Shown here one piece after another: positions 1-9,750 of a DNA stretch of 64,000 bases. The DNA is from Gnetum montanum (taxonomy: Eukaryota > Streptophyta > Gnetopsida > Gnetales > Gnetaceae), in assembly GCA_015680685.1 (NCBI GenBank), contig MNCI01023425.1, positions 566,165 to 630,164 on the forward strand, given 5' to 3'. The number at the start of each line of letters is the position of its first letter. The stretch's first letter is position 1. The translations under genes were made by a program, and so were the position numbers. The notes beneath the pieces are model-generated. The model made no database searches, was not told where the DNA came from, and saw only the letters and a list, made by a program, of their open reading frames with translations.

Positions 1-390
1 GAGCTAAAGTAGCTTCTAAATTGATGAAACAATTATGTAAATATCTTCCATTTAACTTGATTGTTATGAGAAAAGAAGGAGCTTCTTTATTAGGTATACA
101 TGGGTATTTTGGCTTAACCTTATCCTCATTATAGATGACATTTTTCTTAGATTCCCCTACTTTCTTCTTTTCATTGATCATTTCCAAGATTGTCTTTTGC
201 TCAATACCCATTTACATTAATTGAAACACACTTATATTAGCTTTTATGAATTTAAGATTCTCTATTAAGTCATATTTTTTTTCATCATAAAAGTTCTTTC
301 TCCTATACCACTAAGTATTTAATGAACTTCCTTGAGAGTTTTCATCCTCTTTATTGTCTTTTTGATTTATCTTTTCTTCTTCTTTTGATT
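1..390 (-). pseudogene. Ty3/gypsy gag-protease junction fragment
   Basis: Reading leftwards from position 211, an open frame of about 70 codons runs off the left window edge. It starts MGIEQKTILEM, has a lysine/glutamate-rich stretch, and then reads APSFLITIKLNGRYLHNCF. That pattern matches the segment just before and into the aspartic protease of plant Ty3/gypsy polyproteins, where the phrase PFLI(T/V)...NG...HNCLID(S/T)G is usual. The catalytic Asp-Ser/Thr-Gly is not intact: the frame reads NLEAT there. Upstream (to about 390) the conceptual translation is acidic and broken by stops. The rest of this element lies outside the window. It is inferred to be a dead polyprotein remnant. The lineage cannot be assigned from so little sequence. 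Confidence 0.55.
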
Positions 391-641
391 CAAAAGCCTT
401 TTGCTTAGTAGTAGGTTCAGGATACTATTTGGAGATGTAGAAGAAGTTAGTTTTTCTTTGTGATTTATCTTCTTTAATCTTCACTTTAGCTAAAGCTTCT
501 TGACTTTATTCAATAAATCCTTAAGCAATTTTTCTTTTTGTTGGTTTTCTTCTTGATCTAGTGGATCTATTTATGATTCTTTACTAGTTGAAAAAAGCAT
601 CTTGATCTGAGTTATATTATGCAAAGTAGCCATTCTAAAAG

Positions 642-1207
642 TGTGACATCCCATTCCTATACATCATAAAAATATGAACGCTTAATTTATTACATTTATC
701 ATTTTCTTAGATATTATACCGAAAACATTATAAATACTTAAATAATGTATTAACTGACAAATAAATAATTGTCTTATTCATTACAATGCTTTGACTTAGA
801 TTAAATTTACTTATAATGTAATTTATATTCTATGTACTTAGTTAATATTTAAGTTAAGCAAGGAAAATGGAAAATTTATATTAATGGACAAGAGTACTGT
901 AATGCCCTTTTGGGTTGTCTTCCTATGCCACTTAAGCCTTAGAGGCAATCTGGCACTGCCACCACGGTTAGGCTATCCTGTGAAAGGGGTGATCAGTCCC
1001 TTTTTGTCCTGCTTCACCTGGCTTCTATTACATGCCTCTCCAGGCTCTGCAACTCTATGCCCAACATAGCTTCTAATCCTGACCTTAAATGACATAGGTC
1101 AAACCCTTTCCCAAGGGATACATAAATAATCATAACCCCTCATAATAAGGTGCCTCTTCATTAGAAGGTTAATTACATTGCTTACAATTGTTTCCATCCT
1201 TATCAAG
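642..1207. repeat. LTR of family B, copy 1, cut by family A insertion
   Basis: It begins TGTGACATCCC, the terminus shared with four other copies at 12052, 34946, 40053 and 51408. Shared internal blocks include 'cttagaggcaatctggcac', 'accacggttaggc' and 'acataggtcaaac'. It stops abruptly at 1207, where the LTR of a family A element begins. The end seen in copy 2 (an inverted GGGATGTNACA) is missing here. A lone GTTACA just right of family A copy 1 (about 9749-9754) may be its remainder. The short reading frame at 884-1069 lies inside this LTR and is not considered a gene. Confidence 0.7.
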
Positions 1208-1948
1208 TGATGAGTGGCGAGGTACCCCTACACTCAACCATATGAATACGAGCGTTACACGCGTGATCCTGTCAAACTCCGCAGATGGACTAGTTGTGGC
1301 ATCTAGACAGTTAGCCTTATGTCGTAGTTCATTGTCTTCCCACCTAGACTAGTATTATCTTTGTCATGTATGGTTTAGTCCAGAGTGAGGTGTATGATGT
1401 GGTTTCTAATCTAACGCTACTCCTTAAGGCAAGGGAAGATAATATTATCTAAGCTAAGAGAAAAAGGATAAGAGAAAGTCTAACTAGCCTAAGTGCAATG
1501 ACCATCCATTCCTTGATCATCTGTACACATCTTGGACTTCGTGTATGACTACCACTGGGATTATCAAGTGCAGATCCTATGTATGCTACTAGGCTACCAA
1601 GTAGTCACACTTAAATGCTCGTAATCAAGTCATACTCATTCTACACTTTAACAGGAGTTTAAGGGTGAGAGAGATTAACTAGGAAAGTAGTAAATAATAA
1701 TTAATTAAATGATTAATCTAAGTGAATGTTGCAATGATGAAGTAATCTCGATCTTTATTGTCGGTCATGTGCATGTCCAAATACGTCACACTTGAATGAG
1801 GATGCCATACAATTACAATCACCACACTGCAGGCATACATTGGGAAATATTCTAACTTTGGAATGATAAAACTATAAGAGTTTAGCTAATGAACTAAGAA
1901 CTAATGCTAGAAAAAGGAGAGATGCCTCTTATTTATAGAACTAGCAGT
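1208..1948 (-). repeat. 3' LTR of family A copy 1, U3 end deleted
   Basis: It starts TGATGAGTGGCGAGGTACCC, matching the LTR starts at 8856, 14424, 19460 and 48690. It follows the other LTRs to the 'cctcttatttatagaac' TATA region (minus strand CTATAAATAAGAGG). Then it jumps directly to sequence that in copy 2 lies inside the element, upstream of the polypurine tract. A deletion therefore removed the palindromic U3 segment, the LTR terminus and the polypurine tract. This copy could not complete plus-strand priming. Confidence 0.7.
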
Positions 1949-2050
1949 GGGATTATTAGATGGAAAAATGGGATTATGCGGCAGTGTGGGAAGAAAATAA
2001 AATAAACACACAATACCAAAAAAGTGCTACAACTACAAAAATTTTGGAAC

Positions 2051-4780
2051 TCATGTAGTTCTTGATGGTGGTGGTTCCTTCATTGGCACTTTCCCTTTCT
2101 CTTGTGCTCCAGGCTTTGAGGCTTGATGGCGTTGAAGTATGACCTAGAGCTTCTACTCTTTAGTCCAAGGATCTTGTGCCATCCATGCTAATGTTCCAAC
2201 GTTTGATGGAGTCGGCACTTCCCACGGACAGGGTAGTTGCAGAAACATTTGGTTGGCCTTGAAATACCAAACCGCAAACACCCATCGTTCCTCCTCATAG
2301 GCTTTGGCTTTATCCTTGTACTCATGAAAGTCTACTGGCCATTGATCCAAGTCTGTTACAACATCTTTCTATCCCTAGTAGCTGGATTTTACCACCTCAA
2401 GTTCAGAATTTGCAACTTCCAATTTTTTCAACAGCTTCTTATGCTGTAGAAATTGTGCTTCATATTTGATGTGGGTGGTTTCCACCTACTGCTCAAGCTT
2501 TATCCTTGGGCACCCTACTGTTAACATGGCAAGGTTGGCATACCTCAGATTTTCCAACTCCATGTACTCTGTTAGATCCTGAATCTGCAAGTCCCAGTTC
2601 TTAACTTCCGTTTGGTGGGTGAAGACATATGTGTCCAATATGGCCCACCAGTCAGTGTGTTGAGCACTGATAGTGTTGATCTGGGCCTTGGCCATATGGA
2701 TTTCCTTCTCAAGGATTTTTTTATACATCCCCACCTGATCTTGGAAGTGCTCCTTCAACTTTTCATGTCTTTTAGCCTCATTTTTCCATGCGCTTATCTC
2801 AATAGCTAACTATTGACAAATGACGCATACCTCCTCCATCAAGAGGGTTTGATTTTCTCTAGCTAAATGACTTATGTCTCAGTTCACCCAAATAAATTGT
2901 TCTCGCAATTGATGGAAATGTTCCTTGAGAACTTTCTTTTGCTTTTTTGCAATGGTCAACTGAAGGTTGTCTACAACGAGCTACTTGTTTTCTTCTTCTA
3001 AGGCCTTGAGTGCCTTAAGATGCGCATGAGTTTGCACTTGTGCTACAGAGGCATCCCAAATAGCCTTCATTTTTTCATCGGCCATCATTTTATTCTCCAT
3101 GATTAGCTTGGTTAGGTGCTCAATTCTAAAATTATCCAGCTAGTCTACAGGAACGAATTGTAGAGGGTCCTGTTGTGCTGCTTATAGGGTTACAAGCTAC
3201 TCTCGCAATCTTTGCACTTCTGCTTCCACATGCTCGGCCCTCACTTTGGTTAAGACTAGCTTCCCATTCATGGAAATGAGGTTTGAAAGAATTGTTGTAA
3301 CATCCTAAGGGATGTCAAACAAGAACATCATTACTTGCCCTATTTGGAGTAATTGATCAAGCACATCCTCATGTTCTGCAGGAGTCATTGAGGTTTCGGC
3401 TAAGGTTTGAGCATCCCGTGATTTTATGAGATCTGCCGGTGGCACAATAGGCACATTGAATGATTCTTTGATGTGGTTAGCGACCACTTCTACAACTCCC
3501 ATAGCATTTTGGTGTTGCATGACCACCATAGTGGCCCCTTCACCAGTTTCTAATTGCACCTGGAAAGATGCTACATTCCCTGAGACCTATTGTGACCATC
3601 TACTTTTCCCTCCTCCTGTGTGGATCGATACTTCTCCTCTTCTGTGATCCAAAGAAATAGTGGGCTGAATGGCATCATCGATGATGCGGAAGAGGTTTGC
3701 GTCATCACAACTTCCCCAACTGACCATCTCAACGATGGCCCTAAGATGGCTCATTGATGGTCTGTAGTCTTGTGACGACTGCTAATCCTCGCCTATGCTA
3801 GCTAGGACCCGTGCTTGGAGGTTGGCTAGGTCCTACAAGTTGAGTTGCAATTGGTCCAGCCATCTGTTCTTCTTCTTGTTCTGGTCCCTGCTCTTCACCA
3901 GTGCTTTTCCTTGGAGCTGGTGTCTTTAGCAATTTAGCATATGAAGCATTTTGGGCTTTTTAGAGGACATCATTAGTGTACCCCCAAATACTAGCACATT
4001 AGCAAAGTTTTCTAATAAGACAAGGGAAAGGTAGCACCATCTTCCCTGTCTTTCGTTCCTCGAATCACCTTAGGATCTTTGTCAAATATAGATGAGGCAA
4101 GTTAGCGTTAACTATTCCCATCAGCACTACACATCTTCTAGCCACATACATTGATATTCTTTTCAAGCCCTTGGTGGGGAAGAGGTGATATGTTTTAGTT
4201 TTAAAGTAAATCCTCTCTTCTGTCGTCAACTCACCAAATGTTTTGTCTCTACCATAAGCCCTTTCCAACCAATCCTTTCACACATTGGGGTCTAAAGGAG
4301 TAGATATTTGAGCAACTTTAGGCGTTGTATTTGGAAGGTTTAACACTTTCAAAATGGCCTATGTGGAGAAGTCAACTATCACACCACAAATATTGATAGT
4401 GGTGCCTTGCTCTCTATTGTGCCAAAATTGGTACGTCTCTCCTAGGTACCATGCATTGCTTGTAGAGAGGATAGGCCATAAGGGATACCCATTGAGGTGA
4501 TCCCTAATGGCTTCAGGAGTGAACTTTGCAAATGATTCAAATTTCAATTCCACAATCACTGCAACGAATGTGGACTTCTCATGGATGGATTGAACACAAT
4601 CTTGGGGCAATGTGAGTTGTTGTCCCGGTTCAGGCGTTGTAGGAGGATCATCTTGATGGATGTTGAATGATTGTTTCTCCTATTCTGCATGTTGTCCAGT
4701 AGGATCTTATCTTCCACCTCTCTGAGTTTGTTTATTTCCACCTTGAGAAGGACCTTCCTATTTCCACGCTTCGGGGCCAT
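2051..4780 (-). pseudogene. Family A ORF2 (globular domain plus coiled coil), broken
   Basis: The start is ATG at 4780 (MAPKRG); the same start context occurs in copies 2 and 3. The end is TGA at 2051-2053 after the conserved tail (E/D)KGK.PM.EP.P.RTT. Length is about 2.7 kb, near 900 codons if repaired. Visible order: Gln/Pro-rich N-terminus; a globular part with SIHEKSTFVAVI, GTTINICGV and YHLFPTKGLKRISMYVARR; a Glu/Pro-rich linker around 3850-3950; then long charged heptad-like stretches (for example QVGMYKKILEKEIHMAKAQI) to the C-terminus. No zinc knuckle, protease, RT or integrase motif and no obvious membrane segment was seen. It sits where Athila elements carry their 3' env-like/ORF1-type gene, and the globular part loosely resembles that plant-transposon family. 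That assignment is tentative. The frame is interrupted by several stops and at least two frameshifts (near 4610 and 3305-3560). Confidence 0.65.
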
Positions 4781-5240
4781 CTGTAATTACACAGGGTCAA
4801 GAGTTAGTAAGGTTGTTTTTGAAGTTAAGTTATACCTTATGGCTTACCTTAATTAATGATCTTATGTTACCACATGTGATATTTCTCAAAAAAATATAAT
4901 AATGAGTCCTATGACTTAGGTGGTTTCCCATTTTAGTTTCCCAGTATACCTAGGGATTAAATGATTTATAGGCACAATTATTCTAAGTCTTATAGTTAAT
5001 TACCCTAAATGATGTCCTTTGGGTGATGATAAATTCCAAAAAATTTAGGCACTTTTAGATAGATGTCCCTCCCCCATGACTAAGATGAACACTCTGGGTT
5101 CAAATAGGTTCAGATGAAATTAAAATTGGAGTACCAGCGAGCGAGATATCGTGAGGAAAGAAAGGGTCACTTAGACGCAAGTTGTAGAGAAAAAATTCAA
5201 AAACTCCCTCGTCTGAATGGAAAAAAAGATGCTAAATGTT

Positions 5241-5268
5241 GTGGGGTGGGGGGGGGGGGTGGGGGGAA
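5241..5268. repeat. Poly-G tract
   Basis: A run of 12 G (5248-5259) is flanked by shorter G runs. The corresponding stretch in copy 2 (about 29245-29260) is much shorter, so this is probably a local slippage expansion. Confidence 0.8.
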
Positions 5269-5280
5269 GTGGTAGGTACC

Positions 5281-5336
5281 TATTTATAGGTTGCGGAGAT
5301 GCGATATCACGTACGGTACATCGGGAATGTGATATC
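5281..5336 (-). promoter_or_regulatory. Internal U3-like promoter module upstream of ORF2
   Basis: On the minus strand two GATATC palindromes (5331-5336 and 5303-5308) are followed by CTATAAATA (5289-5281). This copies the layout of the LTR promoter, where GATATC palindromes sit just upstream of CTATAAATA. The ORF2 start codon lies about 500 bp further downstream. Copy 2 has the same module at 29186-29244. A promoter role is inferred from arrangement only. Confidence 0.5.
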
Positions 5337-5880
5337 ACGGCCCCAGGGACATAGGGCACCACAAGAATACCAAAATTTTTAAGGATTGTTTTGAAATCAA
5401 TGTTGTAAATTGAGGACATTGGGCTATTATCAAAGGGTTCTAGGGAAATTTCAGTAATTCAAAAGGCACACTTATTGATTATGGTGTGGATTTTATCAAT
5501 AAAACCTCATATGGAAGAAAGAGGCTATGTAATGGTACATAGGAACGTGGAAATTTAGAGGGATAATAGTAGGGAAAGAACAGTATGAAAAATTATGCTA
5601 TGTAAGAAATGGTGTGTGTAAGCTATGTCATAAGTGAAGATTACAAAAAATTACACAAGTGGGTCCTCCCCAAAGAAGGTTTCAACCTATAATGCCCTTG
5701 TGTAACCACACGTAAAGTGTCCATGGGCACTAGAAGAGTTAAATGTAATCTGCACTGATTCCACAAAACAAACACATGTAATTATCATTGAAATGAGATG
5801 AAAATTCTATGTTACACGGGACACGAGCTACAATTACACGAACAGTGAGATGAGATGAGATCTAGAAGGGATCGTAGAGA

Positions 5881-6081
5881 TTGGGACATGAGGTAACTGA
5901 CCCAGGGCATAGTGAATCCTGCGTGAAAAGCATGATTAACATGTCACTAACCCATCATTCCAGGATAAGGACCAAGTTCGTGCCTTTTACCAATGACATC
6001 GCATTGTTTCATCTCATGATGAAATACTATGAAAGTACCATAACAATAAGGCATACAATCACTTGGCATTTTATTCAATGA
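5881..6081 (+). other. Antisense open frame kept in three family A copies
   Basis: The conceptual product begins with TTG, LGHEVTD, and runs about 66 codons to IRHTITWHFIQ. Homologous frames are open at 16295-16489 (plus) and 28363-28638 (minus), each antisense to its element, and no indels separate the copies over about 190 bases. There is no ATG at the homologous start, so translation is doubtful. It may be chance in a slowly diverging region. The protein is not recognised. Confidence 0.35.
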
Positions 6082-6104
6082 AGGAGTGATTTTTATTTAT
6101 GGCA

Positions 6105-6116
<12 letters not shown>

Positions 6117-6146
<30 letters not shown>
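6117..6146. repeat. Poly-T tract (30 T)
   Basis: An uninterrupted run of 30 T inside family A copy 1. Copies 2 and 3 have only mixed purine or pyrimidine sequence at the same place (28373-28410 and about 16540-16565), so the pure tract is an expansion in this copy. Confidence 0.9.
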
Positions 6147-6149
<3 letters not shown>

Positions 6150-6739
6150 TTTTCACTTTACTGAATCCAAAGAAGTCGCCAACCTTCAGGCATGGGTGCA
6201 TGTCTTTCCAGTGAAACCGCCTAGAACATCATTTGATTTTTGAGTGTCTTTTTGATTACTCTTACTTCCATTTCATTAGATCTACAAGGATCTTAGTACA
6301 ACCACATTGCATGATAACTTCCACAGACATCACCAAAGAGAATCCGCAAGTTCCCTTGATGTCACACCCTAATCATTCCCTCTTGGTCCATCCTTCTTCA
6401 TTCTAGGTACAATGAACATAAAATTAATTTTAAGTTTTAAGAATGTCAAGAATATCACTGTACCCTCAAATAGATCCTCTTATTTGTAGAATGAATGAGT
6501 GGGTGTAATGGGCTCACTGTCCACATAATTGATCGTCCGAGAATTAATAACATAGAACACACCTCAACCAACAATCCACATGAGTGTTTTATTCATAGAT
6601 GAGATTACTTACAAAAAGATAAAATTACCAAAAAGACAAAAAGACAAACAAATAAAACAAGAAATTGAAAAATGAAAAATTGGAAAACAAAAAGTTGTAA
6701 AATTAAAAGAAAATGAAAAATGGTTATTAATCCTGCTTG

Positions 6740-8715
6740 TTAGTAGAATGGGGGGTATCCAATTGGTTGAGGATGGCAAGGATTAATAAATGGAAGATGA
6801 GGATCCTTGCATGTTGGAAGTATTGGGGCCCGATCATACTTACCCCATTAGTGTTCACACACTTGATTATAATGAGCATAGTGGGGCAATTTATACAATG
6901 TAGTTCCTGGATAATGAGTTGACCCACTATGATATTTGGGACCATTAGTTGGTATGCAAGGATTAGGTTGTCACTCTCCATTCCTATGTTCATTGGGCTG
7001 TATTGTTGATGGAGCATGAGTTGGTGACCTTGATGAAGTTACATGAGGCATTGGATTTGAAGATAAGGGTGCACGACAGTGTTGGACTTGTGTCAAGTTG
7101 GAGGATGCAATGGCCTTGGAATTGTGTTGTCCCATCTTACAGTCGTGTTTAAAGAAGGGATGCTTTTGATGTTGAGGAGGCCTCTCACTGCTATAAGTAG
7201 TAGTAGCACAAGTAACATTCATGGGTTGTTGCTGTGATGCAAGCATCTTAGGAACAGTTGGTGGTGATGTATAAGGAGGGAAAGGATGAGAATGTTGAAA
7301 GTTAAGAGGTGTATAAGGTGCACAAGGTGGTGGTTGTGTTGAAGGTATGGGCTAATAGTATTGAGGAGAATGGTATTGTGGTGAGATAAAGTGCATTGGC
7401 TCAGTTGGAGAAATAGGATGTTGAACAAGATAAGCGTTTGGGTTCGGTTGATATGAAGGGTGTCTCTAGTTTAGTGGTAGTCTCCCCCACAACTAGCATT
7501 GTTGCCACTGTGATCGTACACAGTATCTTTGTACAAACTCTGGATGTAACATGTTTCCCCAACGCTCATGTAAATGTAACAATATTGGGCATTGGCCATT
7601 GGGGTGATCGTACAAGCATACGTTGCATTCATACGTATGATTGGCAGTTGAGCTCTTATTTTCCTTATCCCTTCTTTCCGATTGTCTAATGTTTTGTCCT
7701 TCTTCTTGGATTTTCAAAGTTCTATCTCCAATAATGTTGATAAATTCTCCACACTTTTGATACGTTCATTCCAACATCTTATTGATCTTTGCCTCGGCTT
7801 CTTCTAATGTTTGTTGTGTTGGCAAAGATGATGTTTCCACCTTGAGATTGGTTGATTTCTCCTTTTTATGATCATGGACCTTTGTTAAGTTGAGATTTTG
7901 GTCTCATTGATGTTTTCCAACACTCTCCCATCTAGTCATTTCTCCTTCTTCTTTTGCTACCTACTTAATGAGCTCTTGGACTTGATGGGATTGTAGTTCA
8001 TATAGTTGACTTTGGGCATACATTCCTAAGGTCTCTCTTGTTTCATTATGTAGCCCATCAATGATATGGTACATTAGCCTTTCCTCAGAAAACCCATGGC
8101 CTGGGTAGTTATTTAATAGTGCATAATATCTTTCTAAGGCCATGTCTAAAGGTTCATGTTGTGCTAGTTTCCATCCTTAGATTTGCTTCCTCAAGGCTAA
8201 CACTCTTGCTAGGTTTGATATTTTTCATTAAAGACTTCTACCATTGTTGATCAACGCTGTATTGAATTTGGTTTCAATGATCTATACCATACTTTTGCTT
8301 GGCCAACGAGTGTCATAGGAAAGAGCTTAAGTTTTTGCCAACCGTTATCAATTTTGTTCCATGTACAGGCATTGTAGAAGGCTTGTAACTGTTGATGTGG
8401 ATCTAAGTCATAGCCTCCTGAGAAATTAGGAAAGATTTTTAAATCAAGCCTGGGTAGTCGGCTCTCTTTACAATGCCTACGAGAGATTCGAACAACCTCT
8501 TGTATTTGCATTAGGCTTGTAGTGGCCAATAGGGGTTCATCGTCATCGAGGAAGTTATGCTTTCATGTGTTGGGATGACATCACTTTTGTTCATGTTTAT
8601 AAGAAATCCCTACTTTAGGTGGTGTACTCCAATCGTCATCATCATATAGTTTGTTGGTTCTCCAATGAACTTCCTCACTATGTGTGGCATTGTTATAGTC
8701 TTGTAGGAGAGCCAT
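6740..8715 (-). pseudogene. Family A gag, copy 1 (Athila-like Retrotrans_gag)
   Basis: The start is ATG at 8715 (MALLQDYNNA; copy 3 has MFLSQDYDNA). The end is TAA at 6740-6742 after the conserved tail DPHLPFIN...GYPPFY, so the repaired length would be about 650 residues. Order: acidic N-terminus; the Retrotrans_gag core with FPNFSGGYDLDPHQQLQAF and LKLFPMTLVGQAKVWY (8460-8290); LERYYALLNNYPGHGFSEER and GLHNETRETLGMYA (8140-8010); a zinc-knuckle-like CNVCLYDHPNGQC of form CX2CX3HX4C (about 7625-7585); and a long Pro/Gln/Ser-rich tail. The GHGF...GL...TR pattern and short-spaced knuckle resemble Athila-lineage Gag. Its role would be to form the virus-like particle that packages the element RNA. 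Stops and frameshifts near 8250, 7960 and 7720 break it, and no pol follows. Confidence 0.8.
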
Positions 8716-8836
8716 GGTTGTGAAGTTGTGTGTGAATTTATGTATGACTTTTAATAATTATTTTTTTCTAAAGATATATCGTTAAGTCCTTTACAGTGAC
8801 CTTCTATGATATAACTAATCTAGATAACTAGCATCG

Positions 8837-8854
8837 TCCCCAGCAACGGTGCCA
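8837..8854 (-). other. Primer binding site matching tRNA-Asp
   Basis: The minus strand reads TGGCACCGTTGCTGGGGA one base inside the 5' LTR. It is complementary to the 3' end of plant tRNA-Asp (TCCCCGGCAACGGCGCCA) at about 16 of 18 positions. tRNA-Asp priming is typical of Athila-type elements. Copy 3 has a more decayed version at 19441-19458. Confidence 0.8.
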
Positions 8855-8855
8855 A

Positions 8856-9750
8856 TGATAAGTGGCAAGGTACCCCTACACTCAACCATACAAATATGAG
8901 CATTACATGCATGATTCGGTCGAACTCCGCACACAAACTAGTTGTGGCATCTAGATAGTTAGCCTTAGGTTGCAGTTCACTATCTTCCCACCTGGACTAG
9001 TATTATCTTTGTCACGTATGATTTAGTCTAGAGTGAAGTGTATGATGTGTAATATTATCTAAGCTAAGAGAGAAAGGATAAGAGAAAGTCTAACTAGCCT
9101 AAGTGCAATGAGCATCTATTCCTTGATCATCCGTACACATCTTGGACTTTGTGTATGACTGCCACTGGGATTGTCAAGCGCAGATCCTAGGTACGCTACT
9201 AGGTTACCAAGTAGTTGCACTTAAATGCTCGTAATCAAGTCAAACTCATTCCACATTTTAACATGAGTTGAAGGGTGAGAGAAATTAACTAGGAAAACAA
9301 TAAATAACAATTAATTAAATGATTAATCTAAGTGAATGCTGCAATGATGAAGTAATCTTGATCTTTATTGCCGATCATGTGCGTGTTCAAGCACGTCACA
9401 CTCAAATAAGGATGCCATACAATTACAATCAACACACTGTGGGCATACACCAGGAAATATTCTAACTCTAGAATGATAAAACTGCAAAAGTTTAGCTAAA
9501 GAACTAAGAACTAATGCTAGAACAAGGAGAGTTGCCTCTTATTTATAGAACTACGGCAGGTTGCGATATCGCGACTGGGCATACGCGATATTGCGTATGC
9601 GATATCACGACTGCAATATCACGTACGCGATATCATGGATGTATCGCGTATGCGATATCATGACTGCAATATCACGTACGCGATATCATGGACATATCGC
9701 GTATGCAATATATCATGACTGCAATATCACGTACGCGATATCATGGACGT
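8856..9750 (-). repeat. 5' LTR of family A copy 1
   Basis: It starts TGATAAGTGGCAAGGTACCC directly after the primer site and follows the other family A LTRs through the TATA region at 9540-9548 (minus CTATAAATA). Its U3 part is a tandem palindrome array (9593-9748). The expected terminal TCATCA is missing; homology stops at about 9750, so the outer end is truncated or replaced. Confidence 0.75.
9593..9748. repeat. 53-bp tandem array of GATATC palindromes in U3
   Basis: Nearly three copies of a 53-base unit start at 9593, 9646 and 9699. Each has GCGTATGCGATATC, then GCAATATCACGTACGCGATA and TCATGGA. The units are rich in self-complementary steps (ACGTACGCGATATC) and in CG dinucleotides. They lie just upstream of the LTR TATA box. 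Other family A LTRs have only two palindromes there. The open frame at 9561-9758 is a by-product of the repeat and is not a gene. Confidence 0.85.

Larger units (their letters stand above)
5640..6430 (-). other. Conserved non-coding block between gag and ORF2, copy 1
   Basis: This block of about 0.8 kb recurs in copy 2 (28140-28880) and copy 3 (16060-16800), with recognisable phrases such as 'gtgggtcctccccaaag' and 'aacctataatgcc'. It contains no long frame in the direction of the element. In the opposite direction an open frame (5881-6081) is kept in all three copies. A 30-base T tract lies at 6117-6146. Possible roles are leader, packaging or promoter sequence; none can be chosen from the sequence. 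Confidence 0.6.
1208..9750 (-). mobile_element. Family A Athila-like pol-less LTR retrotransposon, copy 1
   Basis: This is a nearly complete element on the minus strand. In its own direction it has a 5' LTR (8856-about 9750), a tRNA-Asp primer site (8837-8854), gag (8715-6740), about 2 kb of non-coding sequence with an internal promoter-like module, ORF2 (4780-2051), and a 3' LTR (1208-about 1948). LTR ends are TGATGAG/TGATAAG. No reverse transcriptase, integrase or RNase H is found on either strand between gag and ORF2, and the same is true in copies 2 and 3, so loss of pol is a family trait. The tRNA-Asp primer and the gag type point to the Athila side of plant Ty3/gypsy. It must depend on enzymes supplied by another element. 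Both genes carry frameshifts and stops, so this copy is dead. No clean target duplication was found: TCAAG precedes it and is not repeated after about 9750. Confidence 0.8.

Noticed and set aside
884-1069. 61-codon plus-strand frame
   Set aside because: It lies within a family B LTR and is broken in the other LTR copies.
2237-2809. Plus-strand frames at 2237-2449 and 2612-2809, with the minus copy at 31706-31897
   Set aside because: They are antisense shadows of the ORF2 coiled-coil region, whose sense frame is supported by two copies.
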